This document shows positions 1 to 8,522 of a DNA stretch of 64,000 nucleotides, one piece after another. The DNA is from Sandaracinobacteroides sayramensis. GTDB lineage: Bacteria > Pseudomonadota > Alphaproteobacteria > Sphingomonadales > Sphingomonadaceae. The notes below the pieces were generated by a model. That model saw only the letters and a list, made by a program, of their open reading frames with translations, did not search any database and had not been told where the DNA came from. The stretch is from positions 62,001 to 126,000 of the forward strand of contig NZ_JAKLSQ010000013.1 of NCBI RefSeq assembly GCF_022014495.1, given 5' to 3'. A program made the position numbers and the translations under genes. Position 1 is the stretch's first letter. Every line of letters starts with the position of its first letter.

Positions 1-534
1 GGCGATCAGGATTTCGGCGAGCATGGCACCCACCCGCCGGCCGGCCTGCTGGTTCCGGCCGCCGTGCTGGTGCCGATCATCCCCGCGCCGCAGCCGAAAC
101 TGCTGCTGACGACGCGCACGCCCCACCTGCGCAGCCACGCCGGGCAGGTGGCCTTCCCCGGCGGCCGCATAGACGACACGGACGACGGCCCGGTGATGGC
201 GGCGCTGCGCGAAGCGGAGGAGGAAGTCGGCCTGCCGCCCGCCTCGGTGCAGGTGCTGGGCCTCTCCGACCCTTATCGCACCGGCACCGGCTATGAAGTG
301 CGCCCGGTCGTCGGCCTGCTCCCGGAAACGCTGGACCTGAAGGCCAATCCGGCGGAAGTGGCCGATGTCTTCCAGGTGCCGCTGGAATATGTGCTGGACC
401 CGGCCAACCACCACCTCCGCGAGGCGGAATGGCAGGGGAGGATGCGCCGATACTACAGCATAGAGTGGGACGGCCGGCTGATCTGGGGGGCGACGGCCGG
501 GATGCTGGTCAATCTGGCCGGGCGGCTTGCATGA
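1..534 (+). CDS. NUDIX hydrolase, CoA pyrophosphatase-like (5' end outside window)
   Basis: The frame is open from base 1, so this is the C-terminal 177 residues of a gene that starts upstream; the GTG at 64 is internal. The upstream in-frame residues (GDQDFGEHGTHPPAGLLVPA) lead into a typical NUDIX beta strand. The NUDIX box is visible as FPGGRIDDTDDGP followed by ALREAEEEVGL, which supplies the metal-binding glutamates. The FPGG...D...ALREAEEEVGL form is that of the CoA pyrophosphatase (NudL-like) branch, which cleaves CoA to 3',5'-ADP and phosphopantetheine. Substrate is inferred from family resemblance only. The stop overlaps the region just before the cca start, so the two are probably co-transcribed. 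Confidence 0.85.
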   Translation, partial: GDQDFGEHGTHPPAGLLVPAAVLVPIIPAPQPKLLLTTRTPHLRSHAGQVAFPGGRIDDTDDGPVMAALREAEEEVGLPPASVQVLGLSDPYRTGTGYEVRPVVGLLPETLDLKANPAEVADVFQVPLEYVLDPANHHLREAEWQGRMRRYYSIEWDGRLIWGATAGMLVNLAGRLA

Positions 535-544
535 CCAGGCCCGC

Positions 545-1741
545 ATGACCCGGCTCGACCCCGCGCTCTGGATCGAAAAGCCCGGCTTCCGCCGCCTGCT
601 GAAGGTGCTGCGGGCGGATGCCGGGGAAACCCGGCTGGTGGGCGGCTCGGTGCGCGACTGGCTGCTCGGCCAGCCGGCGGCCGACATGGACCTCGCCACC
701 CGCCTGACGCCGGAGGAAGTGATGGCGGCGCTGGAGGCGGCCGACATCCGCGCCGTCCCCACCGGGCTGAAGCATGGCACCGTCACCGCCGTCTGCGGCC
801 AGACGCCCTATGAAATCACCACGCTGCGTCGGGATGTCGAGAGCTTCGGCCGCCACGCCGAAGTCGCCTTCACGCAGGACTGGCGCGACGACGCCGCCCG
901 GCGGGACTTCACCATCAACGCCCTCTACGCCGACCCGCTGACCGGCGAAATCCACGACTGGTTCGGCGGCCTCGAAGACCTCGCCGCCCGCCGCGTGCGC
1001 TTCATCGGCGCCCCTCTCGAGCGGATCGCCGAAGACCATCTGCGGATCCTGCGCTTCTTCCGCTTCTCCGCCCGCTTCGCCCCCACGCTAGACCCGGAGG
1101 GGCTGGAAGCCTGCGCCCAGCGCGCCAACGACCTGATGGCCCTCTCGCGCGAGCGGATTCGCGACGAGCTGCTGAAGCTGCTCGCCCTCCCCACCCCCGT
1201 GCCGACGCTGGCGGCCATGCTGGAACAGAATATCCTGCGCCCGGTTCTGCCGGAAATCGAAGCCGCGCGCCTCGCGGACCTCGGCGCCCTCATCGAAGCC
1301 GAAGCGCAAGCCCATGTCGCCGGAGACGGCCTTCGCCGCCTCGCCGCCCTGCTTCCAGCGGACCCGAAGCTGGCCGCCGAAATCGGCGCGCGGCTGAAGC
1401 TCTCCAACGCCGACAAGGCCCGCCTCACCCACGCCGCCCGCCGCGAACCCACGCCCCAAGACCCGCGCGCGCTGGCCTACTCCATCGGCCCGGATTCGAC
1501 CCTGGACCGCCTGCTCCTCACCCACGACCCGCGCGCCCACCACTGGGCCGGCCCGCTTTGCGCCTATGTCCGCCCGCGGCTGCCCGTTTCCGGCAAGGAT
1601 CTGATCGCCATGGGCCTTCCCCCCGGCCCCGCCGTCTCCCGCCGCCTCGCGGAAGTGGAGCGACGCTGGGTGGAATCCGGCTTCCCGGCCGACCGCAACC
1701 GCACGATGGCCATAGCCCGCGAAGTGATGGGAATCCGCTGA
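545..1741 (+). CDS. cca: CCA tRNA nucleotidyltransferase
   Basis: A 398-residue class II nucleotidyltransferase that builds or repairs the 3'-CCA end of tRNAs. The N-terminal palm carries the G-rich signature LVGGSVRDWLLG, the metal-binding DxD in ADMDLAT, and RRDFTINALY, followed by a flexible motif and helical body (RFFRFSARF, then RIRDELLKLL). The start is set at ATG 545; an in-frame TTG at 527 would add six residues and overlap the NUDIX stop, and neither has a clear Shine-Dalgarno sequence. Length fits the alphaproteobacterial family without an HD domain. It follows the NUDIX gene with almost no spacer, a common pairing in alphaproteobacteria. Confidence 0.93.
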   Translation: MTRLDPALWIEKPGFRRLLKVLRADAGETRLVGGSVRDWLLGQPAADMDLATRLTPEEVMAALEAADIRAVPTGLKHGTVTAVCGQTPYEITTLRRDVESFGRHAEVAFTQDWRDDAARRDFTINALYADPLTGEIHDWFGGLEDLAARRVRFIGAPLERIAEDHLRILRFFRFSARFAPTLDPEGLEACAQRANDLMALSRERIRDELLKLLALPTPVPTLAAMLEQNILRPVLPEIEAARLADLGALIEAEAQAHVAGDGLRRLAALLPADPKLAAEIGARLKLSNADKARLTHAARREPTPQDPRALAYSIGPDSTLDRLLLTHDPRAHHWAGPLCAYVRPRLPVSGKDLIAMGLPPGPAVSRRLAEVERRWVESGFPADRNRTMAIAREVMGIR

Positions 1742-1786
1742 ACAAAGCCCCTCCCTTTTCCTGTCTCGCCACCCCATATCCCCCGA

Positions 1787-2770
1787 ATGCGGCTTTCCAT
1801 CCTAGACCAGTCCTCCATCGCCGAAGGCGCCACCGGCGGCCAGGCGCTCCTCAATTCCATCGAACTGGCGAAACTGGGCGACAAGCTCGGCTACCACCGC
1901 TTCTGGATGGCGGAACACCACGCCACCCCCGCTCTCGCCTCCGCTTCCCCGGAACTGATGCTGGCGGCGATCGGCCGCGAAACCGAGCATATCCGGCTGG
2001 GCACCGGCGGGGTGATGCTGCCGCACTATTCCCCGTTCAAGGTGGCGGAGAGCTTCTCCATGCTCGCCGGCCTGCTGCCGGGCCGCATCGACCTGGGCCT
2101 CGGCCGCGCCCCCGGCTCCGACCAGCTGGCCGCCTATGCGCTGCAGCAGGATCGCCGCCAGCGCGCGCCCAACATCTTCCCGGAACAGCTCGGCGAGCTT
2201 CTCGGCTATCTGGACGGCGACCTTCCATCCGATCACCCCTTCCGCCACCTCGCGCAAACGCTCCCGGGCGGCGCGGAGCATCCGGCGATCTGGGTGCTCG
2301 GCTCCAGCCCGGACAGCGCCCGCCTCGCCGGCGCCATGGGGCTTCCCTATTGCATCGCCGACTTCATCGCCGGCGAAGTCCCGGAACTGGCGCACCTCTA
2401 CCGCGAAAGCTTCCGCCCATCGCCCCGCGCGGCCCAGCCCGAACTCATCGTCTGCTGCTGGCTGGTCGCCGCCGACAGCGACGAGCGCGCCCACTGGCTC
2501 GCCGCCCCCTCGCGCATGCTGTTCGCGCATCTCACGCAAGGGCGGCTGATCGCCGTGCCGCATCCGGACAAGGCCACCGAATGGCTCGCCGCCAACCCCA
2601 GCCCCATGCCCGGCAACCGCTGCCCCATCGTCGGCACGGCGGCGGAATGCCGCGCCGCCCTCCAGCGCAAGCAGGCGCTTTACGGCGCGGACGAGATGAT
2701 GCTGGTGAACATCCTGCACGACCATCGGGACCGGATGGAAAGTTACCGCCTGATGGCGCCCTCGGCCTGA
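1787..2770 (+). CDS. LLM-class flavin-dependent oxidoreductase (luciferase-like monooxygenase)
   Basis: A 327-residue TIM-barrel protein of the bacterial luciferase family. It begins directly with the first beta strand (MRLSILDQSS) and carries FWMAEHHATPALASASPELM, then RIRLGTGGVMLPHYSPFKVAE-like segments and GRIDLGLGRAPGSD, all typical of the YhbW-like single-component branch (MsnO8/YhbW type). Members use reduced flavin and oxygen on varied substrates, so the true substrate cannot be read here. The gene follows cca by 45 bases. Its last 28 bases overlap the end of the convergent small gene at 2743-3063. Confidence 0.88.
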   Translation: MRLSILDQSSIAEGATGGQALLNSIELAKLGDKLGYHRFWMAEHHATPALASASPELMLAAIGRETEHIRLGTGGVMLPHYSPFKVAESFSMLAGLLPGRIDLGLGRAPGSDQLAAYALQQDRRQRAPNIFPEQLGELLGYLDGDLPSDHPFRHLAQTLPGGAEHPAIWVLGSSPDSARLAGAMGLPYCIADFIAGEVPELAHLYRESFRPSPRAAQPELIVCCWLVAADSDERAHWLAAPSRMLFAHLTQGRLIAVPHPDKATEWLAANPSPMPGNRCPIVGTAAECRAALQRKQALYGADEMMLVNILHDHRDRMESYRLMAPSA

Positions 2771-3063
2771 GGCGCCGCACCGCGCGGATTGCAGCGCACC
2801 AGCGCCACATCCTCCAGCGCGAAGATATGCGTCCACTCACCGCGGCGGGTGCTGGCCTCGGCAATGCCGCCCTCCACCCGCAGCGCCAGCACGGCGCGCA
2901 CCACCCCGCCGCCGCGCAATTCGATGTCCAGCGTCTCCGCCCGCGCCGATTCCAGCGCCGCCCAGCCGCGCGCCAGCAGGGTGCGGCCGACGCAATCCCG
3001 CCCCCGCGCCTCGCCCCAATCCGCCACCCCTTCGCGGAATCTCCGATGTCCGGACAGGTCCAT
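2743..3063 (-). CDS. hypothetical protein, 106 aa, downstream of hydroxy-acid oxidase
   Basis: A small gene not recognised as any family. Its ATG at 3063 is preceded by a strong Shine-Dalgarno (GGGAGG, four bases upstream), which picks this start inside a much longer meaningless open frame. The protein begins MDLSGHRRFREGVADWGEA. Its central part alternates strand-like segments (TLDIELRGGGVVRAVLALRV) and ends EWTHIFALEDVALVRCNPRG, suggesting a compact beta-rich domain. No signal peptide or membrane segment is seen. It lies 47 bases after the FMN oxidase stop on the same strand, so co-transcription is likely. Its end overlaps the convergent monooxygenase gene by 28 bases. Function unknown. Confidence 0.6.
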   Translation of the reverse strand: MDLSGHRRFREGVADWGEARGRDCVGRTLLARGWAALESARAETLDIELRGGGVVRAVLALRVEGGIAEASTRRGEWTHIFALEDVALVRCNPRGAAPQAEGAIRR

Positions 3064-3110
3064 GCCGCCTCCCTGCTTCCGCAGGCGGTTACGGCACGGT
3101 GGCCGAAGCC

Positions 3111-4274
3111 CTAAACCCGCCGCACCGCGCCTGCCCGGCGCACATCGGCGATCGTCGGCCAGCCGTTCACCGCCATCATCAGGTCGGCCTCCGCCAGGAT
3201 GGAGCGCAACACATGCGCCGCCCCATCGGCGCCGCCCAGCGCCAAGCCATAGCTGTAGGGCCGCCCCACCCCCACGGCGGTCGCACCCAGGGCCAGCGCC
3301 TTCACCACATCCGTGCCGGAGCGCACGCCGGAATCGAACAGCACCGGCACATCGCCGGCCGCCTCCACCACGCCCGGCAGCATGTCGATGGCGGCGATCC
3401 CGCCGTTCGCCTGCCGCCCGCCATGGTTGGAGCAATAGATGGCGTCGATCCCGGCATCCACCGCCCGCCGCGCGTCGTCGGGATGGCAGATGCCCTTCAA
3501 GGCGATCGGCAGGTTCGTCAGGCTCCGCAGCCAGCCGAGATCGTCCCAGGTCAAAACCTTCCCGAACAGGCTCGCCCACAGCATCATCGCCGAGCGCAAA
3601 TCCTCCTCCGGCTTCTTCCCCAGAAGCTCGCGGAACACCGGGTCGCCGAAGTAATTCCGCAGCACATGCCCGCGCAGTTGCGGGAAGTTGGAGGCATTGA
3701 GGTCGCGCGGCCGCCACCCGGTCACCCAGGTGTCCAGCGTCACGATGATCGCCTTGTAGCCGGCGGCTTCCGCCCGCCCGACAAGGCTCGCCGCCAGTTC
3801 CGGATGCTTCGGCGTGTAGAGCTGGAAGAAGGCCGGCGTCTCGCCCGCGGCCTTCACCACTTCTTCCAATGGATCGTTGGTCAGCGTCGAGACCGCAAGC
3901 GGCACCCCGGTGATCGCAGAGGCCCGCGCCGCCGCCAGATCGCCATGCCCGTCCGGCGTGCAGAGCCCCGTCACCCCGATCGGGCTCATGAACAGCGGCG
4001 AATGGAGCTTGCAGCCGAACAGCTCCACCGAAAGGTCGCGGTTGGTGCAATCGACCAGCATGCGCGGCACCATCCCCCAGTCCCGAAAGGCCAGCGCGTT
4101 CAGATCCTGCGTATGCTCGTCGCCGCAACCCCCTTGCACATAGTTCAGCAGGAAGGGCGGCATGGCGGCTTCCGCCCGCGCCTTCAGACTCGCGAAATCG
4201 ACGGGATAGCGCGGCACGACACCGCCAAGGCCTTCGAAATAGATTTCGTTCTGATAGTCGCCGAAATGCGCCAT
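3111..4274 (-). CDS. FMN-dependent alpha-hydroxy-acid oxidizing enzyme
   Basis: A 387-residue TIM-barrel flavoprotein of the lactate/glycolate/mandelate oxidase family (LldD-like, possibly lactate 2-monooxygenase-like). The catalytic His and substrate-binding Arg are visible in SNHGGRQ near residue 280, followed by the FMN phosphate region (LFDSGVRSGTDVVKALALGA). The start at 4274 (MAHFGDYQNEI) is chosen because GGAGGAAG lies just upstream, while the longer frame to 4340 has no ribosome binding site. An Lrp/AsnC regulator ends 75 bases upstream on the same strand and may control it. Substrate is not decided by sequence; a 2-hydroxy acid is the safe statement. Confidence 0.88.
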   Translation of the reverse strand: MAHFGDYQNEIYFEGLGGVVPRYPVDFASLKARAEAAMPPFLLNYVQGGCGDEHTQDLNALAFRDWGMVPRMLVDCTNRDLSVELFGCKLHSPLFMSPIGVTGLCTPDGHGDLAAARASAITGVPLAVSTLTNDPLEEVVKAAGETPAFFQLYTPKHPELAASLVGRAEAAGYKAIIVTLDTWVTGWRPRDLNASNFPQLRGHVLRNYFGDPVFRELLGKKPEEDLRSAMMLWASLFGKVLTWDDLGWLRSLTNLPIALKGICHPDDARRAVDAGIDAIYCSNHGGRQANGGIAAIDMLPGVVEAAGDVPVLFDSGVRSGTDVVKALALGATAVGVGRPYSYGLALGGADGAAHVLRSILAEADLMMAVNGWPTIADVRRAGAVRRV

Positions 4275-4348
4275 GCCGCTTCCTCCCTCGTTGCCGAACG
4301 AAGCATCGGCGATTGCCGCGCCACACTCAATGCCGTGCAAATGACAGG

Positions 4349-4828
4349 TTATCGTCCCAGCCGAAGCGGCCGGCGGGACGCGCTCTCGTCCACCGCCGTG
4401 CGGATGGTGATCAGCGTCCGGAACCCCTGCACGCCATTCTCCTCGCCCAGGGCGCGGCGGGTGAAGCGGTCATATTCCTCCATGCTGCCCACCTGCACCC
4501 GCAGCAGGAAATCCTCCTCCCCGGTCACTTCCCAGGCGCCGGTCACTTCGGGGTGGAGGCGGATTTCCCGGTGGAAGGCATCCATCCGCCGCGGCCCGGA
4601 TTGCCCCATCCGCAGCAGCACATGCATCGTCAGCGCCGACCCCGTCAGCGCCGGGCTGACGATGGCGACATCGGCCACGATCACCTTCTCCTCGCGCAGC
4701 CGCCGCAGCCGCCGCAACACCGCGGACACGGAAAGCCCCACCTTCTGCGCCAGCTCGCGCGCCGGCTGCTGGTTGTCCTGCCGCACCAGTTCGATCAGCC
4801 GCCGGTCGAATTCGTCGAGGTCGATCAT
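4349..4828 (-). CDS. Lrp/AsnC family transcriptional regulator
   Basis: A 159-residue feast/famine regulator. An N-terminal winged helix-turn-helix (LDEFDRRLIELVRQDNQ, then ARELAQKVGLSVSAVLRRLR) is followed by the RAM ligand-binding domain (AWEVTGEEDFLLRVQVGS). The start is set at ATG 4828 (MIDLDEFD), the usual beginning of the family. In-frame ATGs at 4837 and 4849 are alternatives and none has a clear Shine-Dalgarno. It stands immediately upstream of the 2-hydroxy-acid oxidase gene in the same direction. Control of that gene by an amino or hydroxy acid ligand is plausible but inferred. Confidence 0.9.
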   Translation of the reverse strand: MIDLDEFDRRLIELVRQDNQQPARELAQKVGLSVSAVLRRLRRLREEKVIVADVAIVSPALTGSALTMHVLLRMGQSGPRRMDAFHREIRLHPEVTGAWEVTGEEDFLLRVQVGSMEEYDRFTRRALGEENGVQGFRTLITIRTAVDESASRRPLRLGR

Positions 4829-4951
4829 TTTTCGCATGAAATGCAGCATAGCGCGAAATAGCGTCGCCGTATCCGCGAAAATAGGCGCCTATTATCGCAA
4901 TCGAGCGGGTAGAAAATGGCCGTCCATCCACCTCCCAACGGAGCCGACCAG

Positions 4952-5089
4952 ATGTCGCAACCCACTCGGAAAACCGGCCTTTTCGGCCGGATGCTGTCGC
5001 TTGCCCTCGAAACGTCGAGAGCAGCCGTCGCCGTCCACTACCGTGCGCCCTGGGCGCAAGGCAGCCGGCGCGGGAAAGCCGCGCACTAG
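4952..5089 (+). CDS. small basic protein, 45 aa (candidate)
   Basis: A short open frame, ATG 4952 to TAG 5089, preceded by GGAG with an eight-base spacer. It starts MSQPTRKTGLFGRMLSLALE, continues with TSRAAVAVHYRAPWAQG and ends in a basic tail (SRRGKAAH). The middle could form an amphipathic helix. Arginine and lysine dominate the charged residues. It is the only reading of this 400-base gap between divergent Lrp and convergent efflux genes that has both a ribosome binding site and a protein-like composition. No family is recognised, and it could still be a chance frame. Confidence 0.45.
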   Translation: MSQPTRKTGLFGRMLSLALETSRAAVAVHYRAPWAQGSRRGKAAH

Positions 5090-5124
5090 GTTAAGAACCC
5101 ATAGAAGCAATGGAATATATTTTC

Positions 5125-5207
5125 CGTCATCCCGGGCTTGACCCGGGATCCCGCCTCTTCCCCACGTCGGCGGAAAAGCCGGACCGCGGGTCAAGCCCGG
5201 GGTGACG
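5125..5207. repeat. dispersed palindromic repeat, copy 1
   Basis: Two inverted arms of a GTCATCCCGGGCTTGACCCG type sequence enclose about 25 bases, so the whole 83 bases can fold into a long hairpin or cruciform. The left arm itself contains the internal palindrome CCCGGGcttgaCCCGGG. Four related copies occur in the window at 20272, 22703, 30240 and 55257. Here it lies between the small 45-aa frame and the 3' end of the efflux permease gene. Confidence 0.85.
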
Positions 5208-5235
5208 AAGGGAAATATGTCTCCCCAAGCTGACG

Positions 5236-6441
5236 CTATTCGTGCCTGAGCGCGTCGATCGGGTTCAGGTTCGCCGCCCGCCGCGCCGGGAAATAGCCGA
5301 ACACCACCCCGATCAGCGCCGAGACCGCGAAGGCGATGATGTTGATCTGAGCGTCGAACGTCCAGGGCACCTGCATCAGCGGAGAAAGCAGCGCGATCGC
5401 CAGTTGCGCCAGCACCAGCCCGATCAGCCCGCCGATGCAGGACAGCACCACCGCCTCCACCAGGAACTGCAACAGCACCTCGCGGGAAACCGCGCCGATC
5501 GCCAGCCGGATTCCGATCTCGCGCGTCCGCTCCGTCACCGACACCAGCATGATGTTCATGATGCCGATGCCGCCGACCACCAGCGAGATCGCCGCCACCG
5601 CCGCCACGATCCGCGTCAGCAGCGTGGTCGTCCCCGTCATGGTGTCGGAAATCTGCTTCGTGTCGAAGATGTTGAAATTATCCTCCTTGCCGTCCAGCTT
5701 CCGCCGCTCGCGCAGCAGGTCGGAAATGGCGGACTGCACCTGCTCGGTCGAATAGGCGTCGTCCACGCCCACCAGGATCGCCGACACGTCCTGATTGCCG
5801 GTGAAACGGCGCTGCACCGTCTTGATCGGCATGATCACCACATCGTCCTGGTCGCCGCCGAACCCGGCCTGCCCGCGTTTCGACAATATGCCGACGACGT
5901 CGCAGCTGATGTCGCGGATACGGAACCGCTGGCCCACCGCATCGCCGCCCCGGAACAGATTTTCGCGAACCGTGTTGCCGATGATGCAGACCGCCTTGCC
6001 CGCCTCTTCCTCGGCCTCGGTGAAGCCACGCCCCTCGGCCAGCGGCCAGGGCTGGACGATGAAATAGGCACTGGTCGTGCCGTTGATCGTCGTCGACCAG
6101 TTGGTCCCCTCGAAGATCGCCGTCCCGCTGGACTGCACCTGCGGCGCCGCCGCCTTCACGCCGGCGATCTGCTGTTCGATCGCCGTCACATCCGCCATCT
6201 CGAAGTTGGGCGGGCGCGGCCCGCCGCCGCCGCGCCCGAAGCCTTGCCCCGGGCGGATCTGCAGGATGTTGGTGCCCAGCGAGGCGATCTGGTTCTGCAC
6301 GGCGGCCGTCGTCGCATTGCCCAGCGTCACCATCGTCACCACGGCGGCGACGCCGATCACCACGCCCAGCACCGTCAGGAACGAGCGCAGCAGGTGCCGC
6401 TGGATGGACCTCAGCGCGAGGAGGAAAATGGTCCCAAGCAT
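5236..6441 (-). CDS. ABC transporter permease, MacB-type (FtsX domain)
   Basis: A 401-residue inner-membrane subunit. One N-terminal membrane helix (FLTVLGVVIGVAAVVTMVTL) precedes a MacB periplasmic core of about 220 residues (GTNILQIRPGQGFGRGGGG onward). Three C-terminal membrane helices follow in the FtsX-like domain (AISLVVGGIGIMNIMLVSV, then VVLSCIGGLIGLVLAQLAI). The nucleotide-binding domain fused in E. coli MacB is here the separate upstream gene. The ATG directly abuts the ATPase stop. With the adaptor and outer-membrane channel in the same operon it should form a tripartite pump or mechanotransmission exporter. Substrate unknown. Confidence 0.92.
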   Translation of the reverse strand: MLGTIFLLALRSIQRHLLRSFLTVLGVVIGVAAVVTMVTLGNATTAAVQNQIASLGTNILQIRPGQGFGRGGGGPRPPNFEMADVTAIEQQIAGVKAAAPQVQSSGTAIFEGTNWSTTINGTTSAYFIVQPWPLAEGRGFTEAEEEAGKAVCIIGNTVRENLFRGGDAVGQRFRIRDISCDVVGILSKRGQAGFGGDQDDVVIMPIKTVQRRFTGNQDVSAILVGVDDAYSTEQVQSAISDLLRERRKLDGKEDNFNIFDTKQISDTMTGTTTLLTRIVAAVAAISLVVGGIGIMNIMLVSVTERTREIGIRLAIGAVSREVLLQFLVEAVVLSCIGGLIGLVLAQLAIALLSPLMQVPWTFDAQINIIAFAVSALIGVVFGYFPARRAANLNPIDALRHE

Positions 6442-7166
<725 letters not shown>

Positions 7167-7167
<1 letters not shown>

Positions 7168-8522
7168 CACCCGCCGGCCTTCGGCGCACCGCCCGCCGCC
7201 GGCCGGCTGCCACCCGCCTGCGCGCCGGAAAGCTGGCCGGTGATCACCTCCTGCCCTTCCTGCAGCTCGCCGGAAAGCACTTCCGTCACCGAACCGTTGC
7301 TGTCGCCCGTGGTCACGGTGATTTCCCGCGGCTGCCCGGCGGCGTCCTTCACGAACAATGTCTGCTGCGCGCCGCGCCCGCTGGTCGCGGTGCGGGTTCC
7401 GGTAGCCCGGCGCGGCCCGCGCGGCATGATGGCGCTGGCGATCCCGCCCTGCTGCTGGCCGCCCGTCGCTTGCGCGGTCGCCGGCTTGAAGCGGAAGGCG
7501 GCGTTCGGCACCAGCAGCGCATTCTCCCGCCGCGTGGTCACGATATCGGCGGTCGCCGTCATCCCCGGCCGCAAGGTCTGCTCGCGGTTGTCGACGGTGA
7601 GCAGCGCGGTATAGGCCACCACCTGCCCGGTCGTGCTGCTGCTGGTCGTGGAACTGCTGCTCTCGTTGAAACCGAGGTTCACCCGCCGGATGTTGGCCGG
7701 GAAGCGCCGGCCGGGGAAGGCGTCCACGGTGAAGGTGGCGTCCTGCCCTTCCTTCACCTCGCCCACATCCGCCTCGTCGATCGAAACCTGCAATTCCATC
7801 TGGCTCAGATCCTCGGCGATGGTGAACAGCACCGGCGCGTTCAGCGAGGCCGCCACCGTCTGCCCCGGCTCGATATCGCGGGACAGCACCACCCCCGTCA
7901 CCGGCGAGTAGATGCGCGCCTTGGAAAGATTGGTCTCGGCCGAGCCGAGCGCCGCCTGCTGCGACACCACCTGCGCCCGGGCCGAGGTCAGCGAGGCCGA
8001 AGCCCGCCGCTGGTCGGCGCGGGCCGAATCCATCTCCGTCTTCGAAGGCACCTTCCCGCCCGACAGCCGGGACACCTCCTCATGCCGCGCCAGAGTCGCA
8101 TTCGCCTGCGCCAAAGTCGCCTCCGCCTCGGCCACTCCGGCCTGCGCGGCGGCCAGGCTGGCGCGCGCCTGCTTCACCGAATCCTGCAGCCGCGAGGTGT
8201 CGAGCGAAGCCAGCAACTGCCCGCGCTTCACCTCGTCGTTCACATCCACGAACACCTGGGTGATGAGGCCGGACTGTTCCGAGCCGACATCCACCTGGTT
8301 GATCGGCTTGATGTTCCCGGTCGCCGACACGGTCACCGTCAGTTCGCCGCGCTCGGCCTTGTCGGTCACATAATGCACCGCATCCGAAGGGCCGAAGAAG
8401 CGATAGCCCAGCCACAGCGCCAGCAGCAGCGCCAGCGCCGCCAGGCCCCATTTCAGCCACTTCACCCAGGGCTTGGCGGCCTTGGCGCCCAGAAACTCGT
8501 CCAGCGTCTCGTTCGTCGTCAT
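7167..8522 (-). CDS. efflux periplasmic adaptor, MacA-like
   Basis: A 451-residue membrane-fusion protein. A cytoplasmic N-terminus is followed by one membrane anchor (WGLAALALLLALWLGYRFF), a barrel-lipoyl half (TVSATGNIKPINQVDVGSE) and a coiled-coil hairpin rich in Ala, Gln and Glu (about residues 115-210). The second lipoyl half and beta-barrel follow (SPVTGVVLSRDIEPGQTV). Two unusual parts stand out. One is a Ser/Thr-only linker (ESSSSTTSSSTTG, about residue 290). The other is a Gly/Arg/Thr-rich insertion before the last domain and a Gly/Ala tail. It joins the inner-membrane ABC pump to the outer-membrane channel. Its ATG overlaps the channel gene's stop by four bases. Confidence 0.92.
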
